Below, one piece after another: positions 1 to 12,200 of a DNA stretch of 28,440 bases. The DNA comes from Saccoglossus kowalevskii (taxonomy: Eukaryota > Hemichordata > Enteropneusta > Harrimaniidae): positions 131,569-160,008 of the forward strand of contig NW_003143821.1 of the NCBI RefSeq assembly GCF_000003605.2. Direction: 5' to 3'. A program made the translations under genes and the position numbers. Position 1 is the first letter of the stretch. Every line of letters starts with the position of its first letter. The notes under the pieces were generated by a model that was not told where the DNA came from, did not search any database, and saw only the letters and a list, made by a program, of their open reading frames with translations.

Positions 1-99
1 GCAGTAAGCGTTCAATGGCTGCCAGTTTGTTACATTATTCTCTATACAAGATAGATTTTGAACAACTTTTAACACAAAATTAGTTTTTTTCTTAAACAG

Positions 100-130
100 A
101 TTATGGTGTACAGTATACTGAAATGATAAA
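100..130 (+). other. FHIT: FHIT 5'UTR part of first coding exon, with acceptor and two uORFs
   Basis: The stretch ttttttcttaaacag ends at 99 and looks like a splice acceptor. An in-frame TGA at 119-121 precedes the ATG at 131, which supports that start. Human FHIT also has several non-coding 5' exons, so the promoter is probably outside the window. Two short upstream ORFs lie here: ATG at 103 to TGA at 126 (7 codons), and ATG at 123 to TGA at 140, which overlaps the main start. Confidence 0.6.
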
Positions 131-242
131 ATGGCACTGAGAACATACCAGTTTGGACAATATGTTATCAAAGCATCTTTTGTCTTCTACAAAACTCCAT
201 TGACGTATGCGTTTGTTAATATCAAGCCAGTTTTAACTGGAC
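131..242 (+). CDS. FHIT: FHIT coding exon 1 (residues 1-37)
   Basis: It starts [14 protein letters not shown] and runs to NIKPVLTG, matching the N-terminal beta strands of FHIT with the nucleotide-contact Asn at residue 30. It ends in phase 1 at GGA-C before gtatcc, a weak donor. It was chosen because joining that C to AC at 1646 restores the conserved G-H codon pair. Confidence 0.9.
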
Positions 243-3200
243 GTATCCTTTATTAGCTCCACTGTTATCGAAGATGACAGAGCAGAGTTGTTCATATAGG
301 TGTTTGTCAGTCGTTTGTCCGTTCTCTGTCAACAATTCTATTTTCATCTTCTTCTTGAAAACTACCTGCTCAGTTGTTTTGATACTCGGTATGTAGGTAG
401 CTTGGGTAGATCTATCAGATTTGATAATTTCGTGACGATGTCTTCAATTCTCTATTTGTGGCAAATATTTGTCTTTTTAGTCAAAACTGTTATCATTGAC
501 TTCTTCTTGAAAATGCTACTCCAATTGCTTTGATACATGTATATGTGTCACAGTGTAAGGCCTGCTTGTCGCAATTGAGAGGGCCACCACAGAACTCACA
601 CTGGACAGGGGGTTCCACTGCTGGAATGGGGTAGAGAAGACAATAGTACTGGAAATGAAATACACATACACCAAAATATTGAGTTAAAGCTCCTGGCTTT
701 AATACCTCTCAAAATAATTACATTGGTGATAACTCTCAACCCCAGGATGTAGAAATAGACGATAGTCAAGGGCTTCTGCAACACAGCAACGAAGAAATAC
801 AGTAGTCTTGCTTGCAGAGGAATGTTGTTACTCTGGAGGGCACTGCTGGAAGCAGGCGATCACAGAGCAGCTCATACATGTACAAGTCTCACAGAATGAT
901 GGTTGAAGCCTGTATCACTTGTCTCACAATATCATAGCAAAAACACACAAGATACTAAATTGAAATGATGGACCCCAACTGTCCTCGGTCTGCCCAATTT
1001 ATATGTCAGAATATCATCAACCAATTGTTTGGCACGAAAAATAAAAGCTTTAATACATCTCTCATTATGAATTACTTGTCCTCAATGTTTCATGGTTAGA
1101 ATTAAAATGGCTGAATGGTGGCTATTTTTTTAATTTTTCCAGTTTTGTAGGTTTTGAATTGTTTTTTTATTGGTCTTAAAAGGGTAGTAAAAAGACTTAC
1201 ATACAGGCTCTTCCTAATGTGGTTGCTGGAATCCTGCTCTATCAATTGGATGTGAACAAAAACTTCTTTCTTGTGAGTGATTAGTATTTTGTTTTTTGTG
1301 TTTGTGCATGACTTGACATAATTATCACAATATTCTTATACTGTAAAATGCTTTATTTCCTCTCAGAATTTATTTTCTCTGAAGGGATGATTCCGTGAAA
1401 ATAAAATCTAGCGAATATACCTTTTTTCCTATATCTCACATTCAACTCATTAAAAATCAGTGAAAATAAATTCCATACAAAACGTCCAAAAAGCCTTTTC
1501 AGCGAAAATTAATTCCAGCTAAAATAAAGTATTTTACAGTACATATGTAGAACAGCAGAACCCTTTCGACTGTTAGGTTAGTAATTAAACATTTAATTAA
1601 TAGTAGAAATAAACTGTAATTTTTTCTTAACTACAGTTTTTCTAGACGTTCTTGTTTCTCCTCTAAGGGTTGTTGAACGTTTCAAAGATCTGACACCAGG
1701 AGAAGTATCTGATTTATTCTGCTGTACACAACATATATCAAAAGTTGTTGAAGAGGTGTTTAAGGCGTCTTCCCTCACCATAGCCATACAGGTAAGAGTC
1801 AGAGTTTCACCTTCATTTCCAGCTGTGGTTGTCATTGTTTTTAAACATATATATTTGCTCTATCAGTAGCACATACACTCATATATGTAAATTAAAGAGG
1901 TGTGTCTAAGCTAAAAAAAAATGATTCTCAATCCCAACAACAGTGTGATGATGTGCCCTTATTTTCTTGTTTTTTAAAATTTTTTCATGTTATTGAATCT
2001 GAAATTATACATACCCTGGTAATAGAGCCAATAATTACTGTCTTAATAGTAGGTCATGCACTTTACTTTGTGTATAGGCACATCAAAAATAAATTGAAAC
2101 AATTTTTTTAAAAACAAAAGTATTTGCCTCAAGAGGGCAGTGTTTCACTAAAATGAGAAGTCAGCCCTGCTACATGTATGAAGTTAGCTCGTGTTTGTTA
2201 AGAAGATTTTTAAAATGGATGTTATTGAGGGAATCCAGGACCAGCACTTAAGTGAGAAACAAATATTTAACGTTCATTGTAAGAATTGTACAAATGTCAC
2301 TTATATGTATCATACAGTTGAGCCAATAAAAATAACTAGGGCGTAAAATGGAAGGCAAATTTTTTGTAGATCTCTGGCTATGATGTCACTGAAAAGCAGC
2401 TAACTTTAGTGAATAAAAGAGGAATTACTTTTCTATACAATAATGCAAGGGAAGGTAAGCGAAGCTGGTTGAAAAACTGCATTATTATTTTAGTACACAC
2501 ATCAGATATTTTGGCAATTTAGTTTTGTTTACTTTTATTGAATTATGAAAATGAAAAGGTACAGTTGAATAGAAGAATAGGTCCAAATAATTTGTCTCAG
2601 GATTATTTTTATTAAAGATGATCTCACACTTTCCAAAAATAAACATTTATAATCTTTCATATTGTTTATTAAAATTTTGATTACGCCCATGAACAACATA
2701 AAACCATGTTTATTTAGGCCACACTGATTTAATTTTATGGATGACATCCTCTGAAGACCCCAAAACTAATGCTAGAGGGCGAAAAAAAAAAAATCTGCCA
2801 AAAAAAAAAAATGCTGCTAAAAACCACAGGTTTACGGAGCTACCGGTATTATTACGAATTTAACCACAGTGTATCAAAAAAAAAACAAGTCTTTATTTGT
2901 AGGAGGCACATGTTGATGTACACATTTCGTACTGTATTACTGTCACAGGTATCATCACCTTTGATTTTGAAAAGGCAAGAGGATAAGGCAGATGTTAGCT
3001 TTGCCAAAGGCATACACATCAACTCAATAATAAAGAAAAACTTACTGTGTTGTATTGAAAAAAAAAAAACTACAGCTTTTAAAGTGACACTTCAGATAGA
3101 CTAAGTGTAGACACAAATGCTTTAGAACTACTTCAACTATGTAACAAATTATAAGAGCCTCGATATTGAAAAAAAACCACCAACGTCACCCCGTAAGGGA

Positions 3201-6200
3201 ACTTCGGCCAAGGAGCTTCTGCTGCTTTAGTTGCAGTTTTGTCGACTTCAATGCGGACAAAGCAACCGAACTGATTTGTCGCCTGACCGACTTTTAGGCC
3301 ACCATACACCTCCACTCCTCTCCCATTTCTCTCATCATTGCAGAAGAAACGCGGGACAGCCACTCTGGACAATATGTTCTCAAAGTTGTCTGGGCGAAAC
3401 TCGCTTGCCGCTACTGACCTCTCGTATAGCTGTGTAAACGTCTCCCTGGCCAACGTCAATTGCGTACCAGTCTACAACAATCCCTTCGTTTCACCTCTGA
3501 ACTTTTATGCTCACGTATTTTGGTGGTGTGGTCGCCATGTTGGATCATTTATGGCAAAATTTGCATGTTTTGAGGCAATCTCTTTCCCATAGGTCTTTGC
3601 GCTTTACGTAACGCGCATCTACATGTAACTGTGCGGAGTTTGGTTTTGAGGTAGTCCAAAACGAGTTTTAAGACAAGTCGGCACTTTGCGACAATATGAG
3701 TCGACAAGTTCCGGACAGAAAACCGATCTGTGGAGACTCGTCGTCGGAGATTTATTTTTTTTTTTTGTGTGAGAACAGGCGAAAACTAATGCGCGCGCGG
3801 ATGTCATCCATAAAATTAAATCGGTGTAGCCTTAGTCAAAATTAAAGTGCAGCACCAAAATTGTGGGTTCAAACATGTCATCTAAATGATTAGTTTTAGT
3901 GTTTGTGTTCCAGTACAAAATAGTCTTCTTTTTATAATGTTTTTCATATTCCTATTTACTTTTTATAATGTTTTTCATATTCCTATTTACTTTTTATAAT
4001 GTTTTTCATATTCCTATTTACTTTTTATAATGTTTTTCATATTCCTATTTACTTTTTATAATGTTTTTCATATTCCTATTTACTTTTTATAATCAAAAAT
4101 TGTCTTGAACATCAGTGCTTTATACAGATGGGGAATGTGAAATTCATATGTTGAGATACTGAACACTAGAGGGCTCTGTCTCACTTAATAAGCTAGCAAT
4201 GTTTACCATTATGTATTTCCAGGATGGGCCAGAAGCTGGACAAACAGTAAAGGTAAAAAAAACTTATTTCACATTTCAACTTATTTTTTTCAACAGAATT
4301 TTTTTATTTTCTTCTTTTTGGAGATATTAGATTTGACTTGTCACCCCAGCCATAAGCTTGCATGCCACTAAAGAATCTGTGTATTATATTTTGAGAAGCT
4401 CAGGAAAATGTTGTATATATATTATAGTAATTGAGTGACACTTTTACCTTTGCTTTATTGAATTGATTTGGAAAATGAGAATTTCTGTGGTTACCAGGTA
4501 TCCTTGGGCAGACATCAGGGTATTTTCACTGCCTGGCAACCATCACTGTGAAAACAAAGGCCGGTAACTCTTTAAAAAAATGTACTCTGGGATAGTTGTT
4601 GAGACTCTTCTGAACAGTGTAACAAGATTTCCCTTACACTTGCAACATAATATAAATTTGGTTGTTCAGGATTACTTCAAAGTTGAGTTTGTACTGTTTT
4701 CTTGACACCATTTTTAATTTTTTCCTAGAGCTAGAAGTAAAATCCCTTTTTTATGGACTAACCTGTTATAGCATGGTATTTGAGATCAAATTACTGACAA
4801 CTCGACAAAAAGCAACAAATTGACAAAAAAAAGAGCCTACTAGTATACTATTCAAATTACTGGTTTGAATATTAAGAATCTTAAGATTCAAATTTAAACC
4901 AAAATTTTAGTTTATGTCATATTATTTCATTTCAGCATGTTCATGTTCACATATTACCGCGAAGAGAAGGAGATTTCCAGAATAACGATGATGTTTACGA
5001 AAAGGTTTGTATATAGCTTGCAAATGTGAGCCTTTTATTGAAGTGAAACCCCACCAATTTGAGCTCGATGACAAGACTGAGAGCAAGGGTTGTCATATAG
5101 TCAACAACATTGCTGAGTATGAACCCAGTTAAGTATTTTAATTGTTTTTAAAGACCTTAGCCAAGGTGGATTGCCACCATCATCCAGGTAGCCAAGATGG
5201 ATTGCCACCATCATCAAGGTTGCCATGGTGGATTGCCACCATCATCCAGGTAGCCATGGTGGATTGCCACCATCATCGAGGTAGCCATCGTGGATTGCCA
5301 TCATCATCCAGGTGGCCAAGGTGGATTGCCATCATCATCCAGGTGGCCAAGGTGGATTGCCATCATCATCCAGGTGGCCAAGGTGGATTGCCATCATCAT
5401 CCAGGTAGCCAAGGTAAATTGCCATCATCCAGGTAGCCAAGGTGGATTGCCACCATCATCCAAGTAGCCATGGTGGGTTTCTGCCATCATCCAGGTAGCC
5501 AAGGTGGATTGCCACTATCATCCAGGTAGTCAAGGTGGATTGCCATCATCATCCAGGTGGCCAAGGTCGATTGCCACCATCATCCAGGTAGCCATGGTGG
5601 ATTGCCACCATCATCCATGTAGCCATGGTGGATTGCCACTATCATTCAGGTAGCCATGGTGGATTGCCACCATCATCCAGGTAGCCAACGTGGATTGCCA
5701 CTATCATCCAGGTAGCCATGGTGGATAGCCACTATCATCCAGGTAGCCATGGTGGATTGCCACCATCATCCAGGTAGCCATGGTGGATTGCCACCATCAT
5801 CCAGGTAGCTAAGGTGGATTGCCATCATCATCCAGGTAGCCAAGGTAGATTTCCACCATCATCCAGGTAGCCAAGGTCGATTTCCACCATCATCCAGGTA
5901 GCCATGGTGGATTGCCATCTTCATCCAGGTAGCCAAGGTGGATTGCTAACATCATCCAGGTAGCCATGGTGGATTACCTCCATCATCCAGGTGGCCATGT
6001 GGATTGCCATCATCATACAAATACAGTAACTCGGTCATAAATTGAAAGATGGTGGGGCGGGCTGTGACATAATGTCATTTTTAGGCTGAACGATAAATAC
6101 TACAATCTTATGAAATATGATATGTCACCATAGATTATCTCTAATTGTCCATAGAGGGCAGCCAACCTTTAGCAAGCATTGAACACATTTCTATATTGGA

Positions 6201-9200
6201 ACTATAGATGGCGCTCCACCTTGTATTTGCTTTTTAGATTCATTGCATATCAATTTAATTAATCAATAGGATTTTTCTATAGTATATTTTTAAACCAAGG
6301 TAAATTTTGTTAAAAGTTAGGATTGGACTATTCGTAATCTTGGAGTTGGAGTTGGGGGTTGAGGTTGAAAACTGATTTGAATCTGTCTTTCCTAAAAACA
6401 CATATCTAACCCACAATGAGCTTTCATTAAAGTCACTTGCTTAGAAAATTGGGGGGAGAAAAATAACAAATTTTGATAAACTGAGAATGTAATTGCCATG
6501 CTTAGATTTGTAATGACCGCTGTGTGAACTGTTGTGTCGACATCAGTGTAACGTATCAATTGAGGTTGTCGTAGAGGGCTAATGAAGTGGCACTAACATG
6601 AGAGATGTTTCTGGCTTAGAAAATAATTACTGTTTAACTATTGGATTTGAACTTCAAAACATAGAAACATTAGCGAAGCACTTTGGCATGCACATATGAT
6701 ATAAATCTGAATTTTACATATAATGGGGTATCTAATGCACCTCATATATTAATTTGTTGTCTTCCGATAATTTATTGTGTGTGCGTTTGTCATCGCTCAT
6801 TCCATCTGGTTGTCTCGTAATACTTGAAACTGATTTAAACATGGTAAAATAAACTATATTGTTTGCTTGGAATTTATGGCACTTTATTTTGGTAATGGTT
6901 TTTTAAAAAACAACCTTAGTTTGATTTATTCCTGTTTGCATTAAATTATTCAATGAAAAGTTAGTGAATTTCTGTCTATTAAACCAAATACCTCCTTAAG
7001 TCAAACACCACTGTAGACAAAACACCTCTGTAAACCAAACACCTCTTTAAACCAACCAAACACCTCTTTAAACCAACCAAACACCTCTTTAAACCAAAAA
7101 CCACTGTAAACCAAGCACCTCTGTAAACCAAGCACCTCTGTAAACCAATCACCTCTGTAAACCAAGCACCTCTGTAAACCAAACACATCTTTGAACCAAA
7201 CCACACTGTAAACTAAACACCTATAAATCAAACACCTATAAACCAAACACCTATAAACCAAATACCTGTATACCAAACACCTGTATACCAAATACCTGTA
7301 AACCAAATACCTATAAACCAAATACCTGTAAACCAAACACCTATAAACCAAATACCTGTAAACCAAACACCTATAAACCAAATACATGTAAACCAAACAC
7401 CTGTAAACCAAACACCTATAAACCAAATACCTGTAAACCAAACACATATAAACCAAATACATGTAAACCAAACACCTATAAACCAAATACCTGTAAACCA
7501 AACACCTGTAAACCAATTAAACACCTATAAACCAAATACCTGTAAACCAAATACCTATAAACCAAATACCTGTAAACCAAACACCTTTTAAAACCAAATA
7601 CCTCTGTAAATCAAACAAATTTTTTCAGTCACTGTTTACCTTAGATAGGTGATACTGTAAAATTACAAATGGTACATGTTTTCAGCGTCCTAGGGTGTCA
7701 TGTCAATGAATCGTATTTGGGACTCTTTGTTCAGTGATCAAAGATGGACTATATTACAAAATCAATATTTGATGTGAAGCATTTACCACTAAGATTAGTC
7801 CGAGATGCACACAACACTCTTGAGTTGTTTCCTGAATAGTCATTAGGTCACTCGCATGTAAATTTATAGGACAACTATCTTCCATGTTTTTACATCGTCT
7901 GAGCGAACACCAAACATTTTGTACTTCCTAGGTTAGGTTATGCCAAGCACACTACCTGAGTAGGACTCAAACTGCAATGTATGACAGGATTTATTGTAAT
8001 GAAGAAAATAATAACTTGGTCGATAAACAGCCAATCCATCAAGTTTCAATCAATATCATTTTTAAATTTGATTTTTGGTTAGTTACTCAAAATTGAAAGA
8101 GGGTTTTATTAAACAAAGTTTTGCTGACCATGCCACTTTAATACATTAAAGCGCATACTCATTTCATCAAGCAGCCACATTTCTAAAAGATCAAATATGG
8201 TACACACTAATAATAGCTCTCATATACAACCCAGAGTAGACCAAATGTGTATTGGAAAATGCACAATATGATATTTTACGTTTGATGTATTTTTGTGTAA
8301 ATTGCATGCAAAAAAAATTATTGCTCGTCAGCCATTGACCTTAAAACAATTTTTTTTTTAAATATAAATTGTGTAAAATTTGATTTGTGAGGAGTGCACT
8401 ACCATGTAAAATTTAATTATTTAGAAGTCATTTTTACAAACAGTTATTCACGGTTGAAGTCAAGATCTTTTTTTCTCTTAGATTACTATGACTGTAAATC
8501 TTATATTGCCACTGATTGTCACAGAAAAGTGTTTTACATTGCATATAGTATAGTGTTTCTGTAAGTAATATCAGAGCAAATAGATGTAATGTGAATGCAT
8601 GAGAAATTGCAGTCAACCATTTCACCTTTCGCAAAATAAACATCAACTTTTTTCAATTTTTTTTTACTAATTTTGTAGATAACTTGTAAATTATGTCAAT
8701 TTGGTCCCAAATTAATAAAGAAATTAATTTTAAAAACATAAAAATATGTGCAAAATGTGCACCCAAATTTGCAATGGGGATCAATGAAACGGTATTGCTA
8801 GAATAGTTTTATGTGCGAGTGAATGTTTGCAATTTGAAAACCATAGCACGACTTTACAACTCACCAGTATGGGTAGTACAGATTCCCATAATGCATCATA
8901 TGTGCAGTAAAATGGGACTTCCTGTTGTGATAGACAATGGAATTATTATGAATTGTCGTTTCTAGCAAGCAGCTGTGGTTATGCTCGCATTTGATTGCTT
9001 TAAACACCATAATTATTATCTCCAAAATACAGATGTAAAACATTTCACAAATTTTTATGTATTTTTTATGATTTTTGAACAAATGAACATACTGTCTTAT
9101 TGAATTACATGTACAAGGTAAGGTCCTGCTGAACATTTTTGAAATAGTCTGGAAAAAATAATGTGGGTTTATTTTGTGAAATGTTGAAATGAGGTGCAGA

Positions 9201-12200
9201 AGGCGTCATCAATTAATAGTTTTAGTTTAATTACATCTTTTCATGTGATACACACACATAAAATAAGACCATTGCAGCATGGATTTCACGTTTACTAAAA
9301 TTTGTACATCAATATACACATGTATTGAATTTGCAATGATTGTCATTGATAGATTCCAGTGATATATGCTGCATGGAGTCATATTCTGCAATAATTCCTC
9401 ATTGCACGTTTGGTTTCAATTTTCCAATCGTATTTCAAACTGACAACTTTACATCCAGCTCATAAAATGTCAGCCCCTAAAGTAGGTTTACACTAAGTGA
9501 ATCAGTAATGTTGTGTACACACACTGTGTTGACTACAATATGTGTGATTCTCTTCCCATATACTCTCAAAAGTGCATTGTGGTTTTGAAGACAGGCTTAA
9601 ACCGTTTCCATGGAAACCCTGGCTCATTCCCTCCAGCTCAATATAAAACATTTTTTTTTTTTCAAAGGAAATAATGATATAAGGCTATATGCAACTGTTT
9701 TGTTCATGGCTGTTTCCTTCATTCTATTTATATTCCTAGTGGGTGAGATAGGATTGCAGCCAGCGTGCCTTTTGTACAAATAGTGCTACTATTCTCAAAC
9801 AAATTTATGTAAATTTCTTTTTGCTGCTTTCTCCATATGTATATTTCAACTTTGAGCTTGAATGATATTCGCAAGAAATTAAATAAATTATTTGAAGAAA
9901 ATTGGAAAAATGATATACACAATGACAATAGAAAGCAAATTGGATTCTCTAACAAGTTTGAACATAGAGATTGTTTAAGAATAAGTTTAAAGATGAAAGT
10001 TGTATGTTGATATCAAAAATATTCAACTTTGTATGAACTAAACTAGATTATTACTGCAGTCATTTTCCCGAGAAATTAAACCTGGTAGACGTGAATTGCA
10101 GATTGCAGTAAATTCTTGAATACGAGATAAATGTACACAAATGGAAGGTGAAAGTGAAAAGCACGTTGTGATGAATTGCCTATTAACTGGGCACATAGAC
10201 AGCACTCATTAAAGCAGAAACCATATTAGTAATTTTGGAAACAGTAATGATAGTGATAATCTTATTTTTATTATCAGCAGCAGACATGTGTCATTCATAG
10301 TTCAATTCATTAAGGTCAGTCTAAATACTAGATTTACCATTTTTATCTTTTCTGGAGGATGTATTAGCTAATAAACATTATGATTATACACAGAATGTTT
10401 TTTTCGCATTCAATTGAAACCTATATTGCGACAGCTCTCCAATGTACTACTACTGTAAAATACTTTATTTTAGCTGGAATTAATTTTCTCTGAAAAGGCT
10501 TTTTGGGTGTTTTGTATTGAATTTATTTTCACTGATTTTTGACGAGTTGAATGTGAAATATAGGAAAAAAGGTATATTCGCTGGATTTTATTTTCACTGA
10601 ACCATTCCATCGGCGAAAATAGCGGAAATAAATTCCAAGCGAAAATAAAGTATTCTACAGTATGTATAATTGACTTTATTGTTCAGACATACTTGTAGAT
10701 TGATTATGGTAATTACTGATTGATTGTATCAGAATCCAGTCATTTGATAGCGACTGTTATTGATTACCTGACTTTAAACACAAGGGAGTATCTCGCAAGT
10801 TCTCACTAACCAACCTTTGATTACAGATTACTTTTCACACACATATAAATAAGTAAATTATTTAATATTGTATGCGCATAGCTAAGTGATTGATTAATGT
10901 TCTAATTCATATCACTGTATGAGCAAAGTTACTTGTAAGTTAAAAAAAAAAATCCATATGGACGTCTACTCTGGATGTATCAGTAGATAAATTGAGATCA
11001 TCCTGGGGTTACTTCCTGCTTGTAGAGTTGTTTATTTCATGTAACCTTTGTATAAAAGTGCTGCAAGGCTGTCTGATCTATAGAGGAATGCATATACTGT
11101 AGAATACTTTATTTTAGTTGGAATTAATTTTAATTAATTTTAGGTGTTTTCACTGATTGTTGGCGAGTTGAATATAAAATATAGGAAAAAAGGTATATTC
11201 GCTGGATTTTATTTTCACAGAGTCATTCCTGCAGCTAAAATAGCGAAAATTAATTCCAAGCGAAAATAAAGTATTTTACAGTATATGGATCAAACAGACC
11301 AAGTCTATTTGCTGCATATACCAGTAACTATTCTAATGCTTCGAGGAACTAATAATTTTTTTTTCAGGTGGCTGAATTCGGTTTAGTGGGTTTTAGGCTA
11401 TGGTAACGTATTTGTAGAATTAAATATTTCAGTGGAGGTACCGATAATTTCAGATCAGACAGTGTGTGAATCCTAGAGACAAACAGAGAACGTACACTGT
11501 GATGGATTGACAGCATTCGGCAATTTTTTTTTCTCGGATTTTTATGTTTAAGAAAACATTTCCTGTGTCATTGGTGTTGATTTGTAATCGCCATCACTGA
11601 AATTTTGGACAGTGAAAGCGCATAGCTTATACGCTATATACCAAAATTACAAGTGTAAAGATGGCCGTGGGTTGCATCCAGGTCCTCTGAAAACGCCATT
11701 TATTGAAATCTAATTTTGTTGAGCAAACCTCAGAGATGTGGTACAGGATGACAACATACTTGGCTCTGTCGCTAGCTTGAGATGCTTAGTCTCTCTCTGT
11801 CGGCCGCACACTGGTGATTTCATGTGCCAATTCGCATAATAGTGCGTTATGTGTCATCATTTTCTACAGTTCCCATCACACAAAAAATCTCAATAAAAAT
11901 AGTCACTGCTCGACCTTCAGTTTTCAGTTCGTCCATGCAAATGTATCATCAATATTTTGATAAGATTTTTCATCTTGTATTTAAACAAAATTAGAGAAAT
12001 TGTCCACTATTAAAGTAATTTTGAAATTCTGATTTTTTCATCTTTATGTAGTTTTGAATTGTCCAAGTAGTAAAAGAATTTTGAAATTCTGTAATTGCTG
12101 TGTTACAATGTAGTATATCGCATACGAGTTGTTCTTATAATTGTTGAGACAAGTAATATTTTAATAATTCAGTATAAAGCAAATGGGTTTATACGGGTTT

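Noticed and set aside
2769..3104. 111-codon + strand frame, Lys-rich
   Set aside because: It depends on several poly-A runs inside the Harbinger-like element and shows no domain.
3696..3845. + strand frame [18 protein letters not shown]
   Set aside because: It runs through a poly-T tract and the right inverted end of the Harbinger-like element, so it is unlikely to be a gene.
3860..3880. tRNA B-box-like gggttcaaac
   Set aside because: No matching A box, acceptor stem or cloverleaf around it.
5142..5408. Open frame with His/Gly-rich repeats (CHHHPG type)
   Set aside because: It is an uninterrupted translation of the 31-bp minisatellite and carries no independent signal.
5157..6016. CRISPR-like array
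   Set aside because: The 31-bp units are directly adjacent with no spacers, and the context is a eukaryotic intron.
6979..7524. Three overlapping - strand open frames of pentapeptide repeats
   Set aside because: A 15-bp unit without stops gives this by chance in several frames; there is no start context or splice signal.
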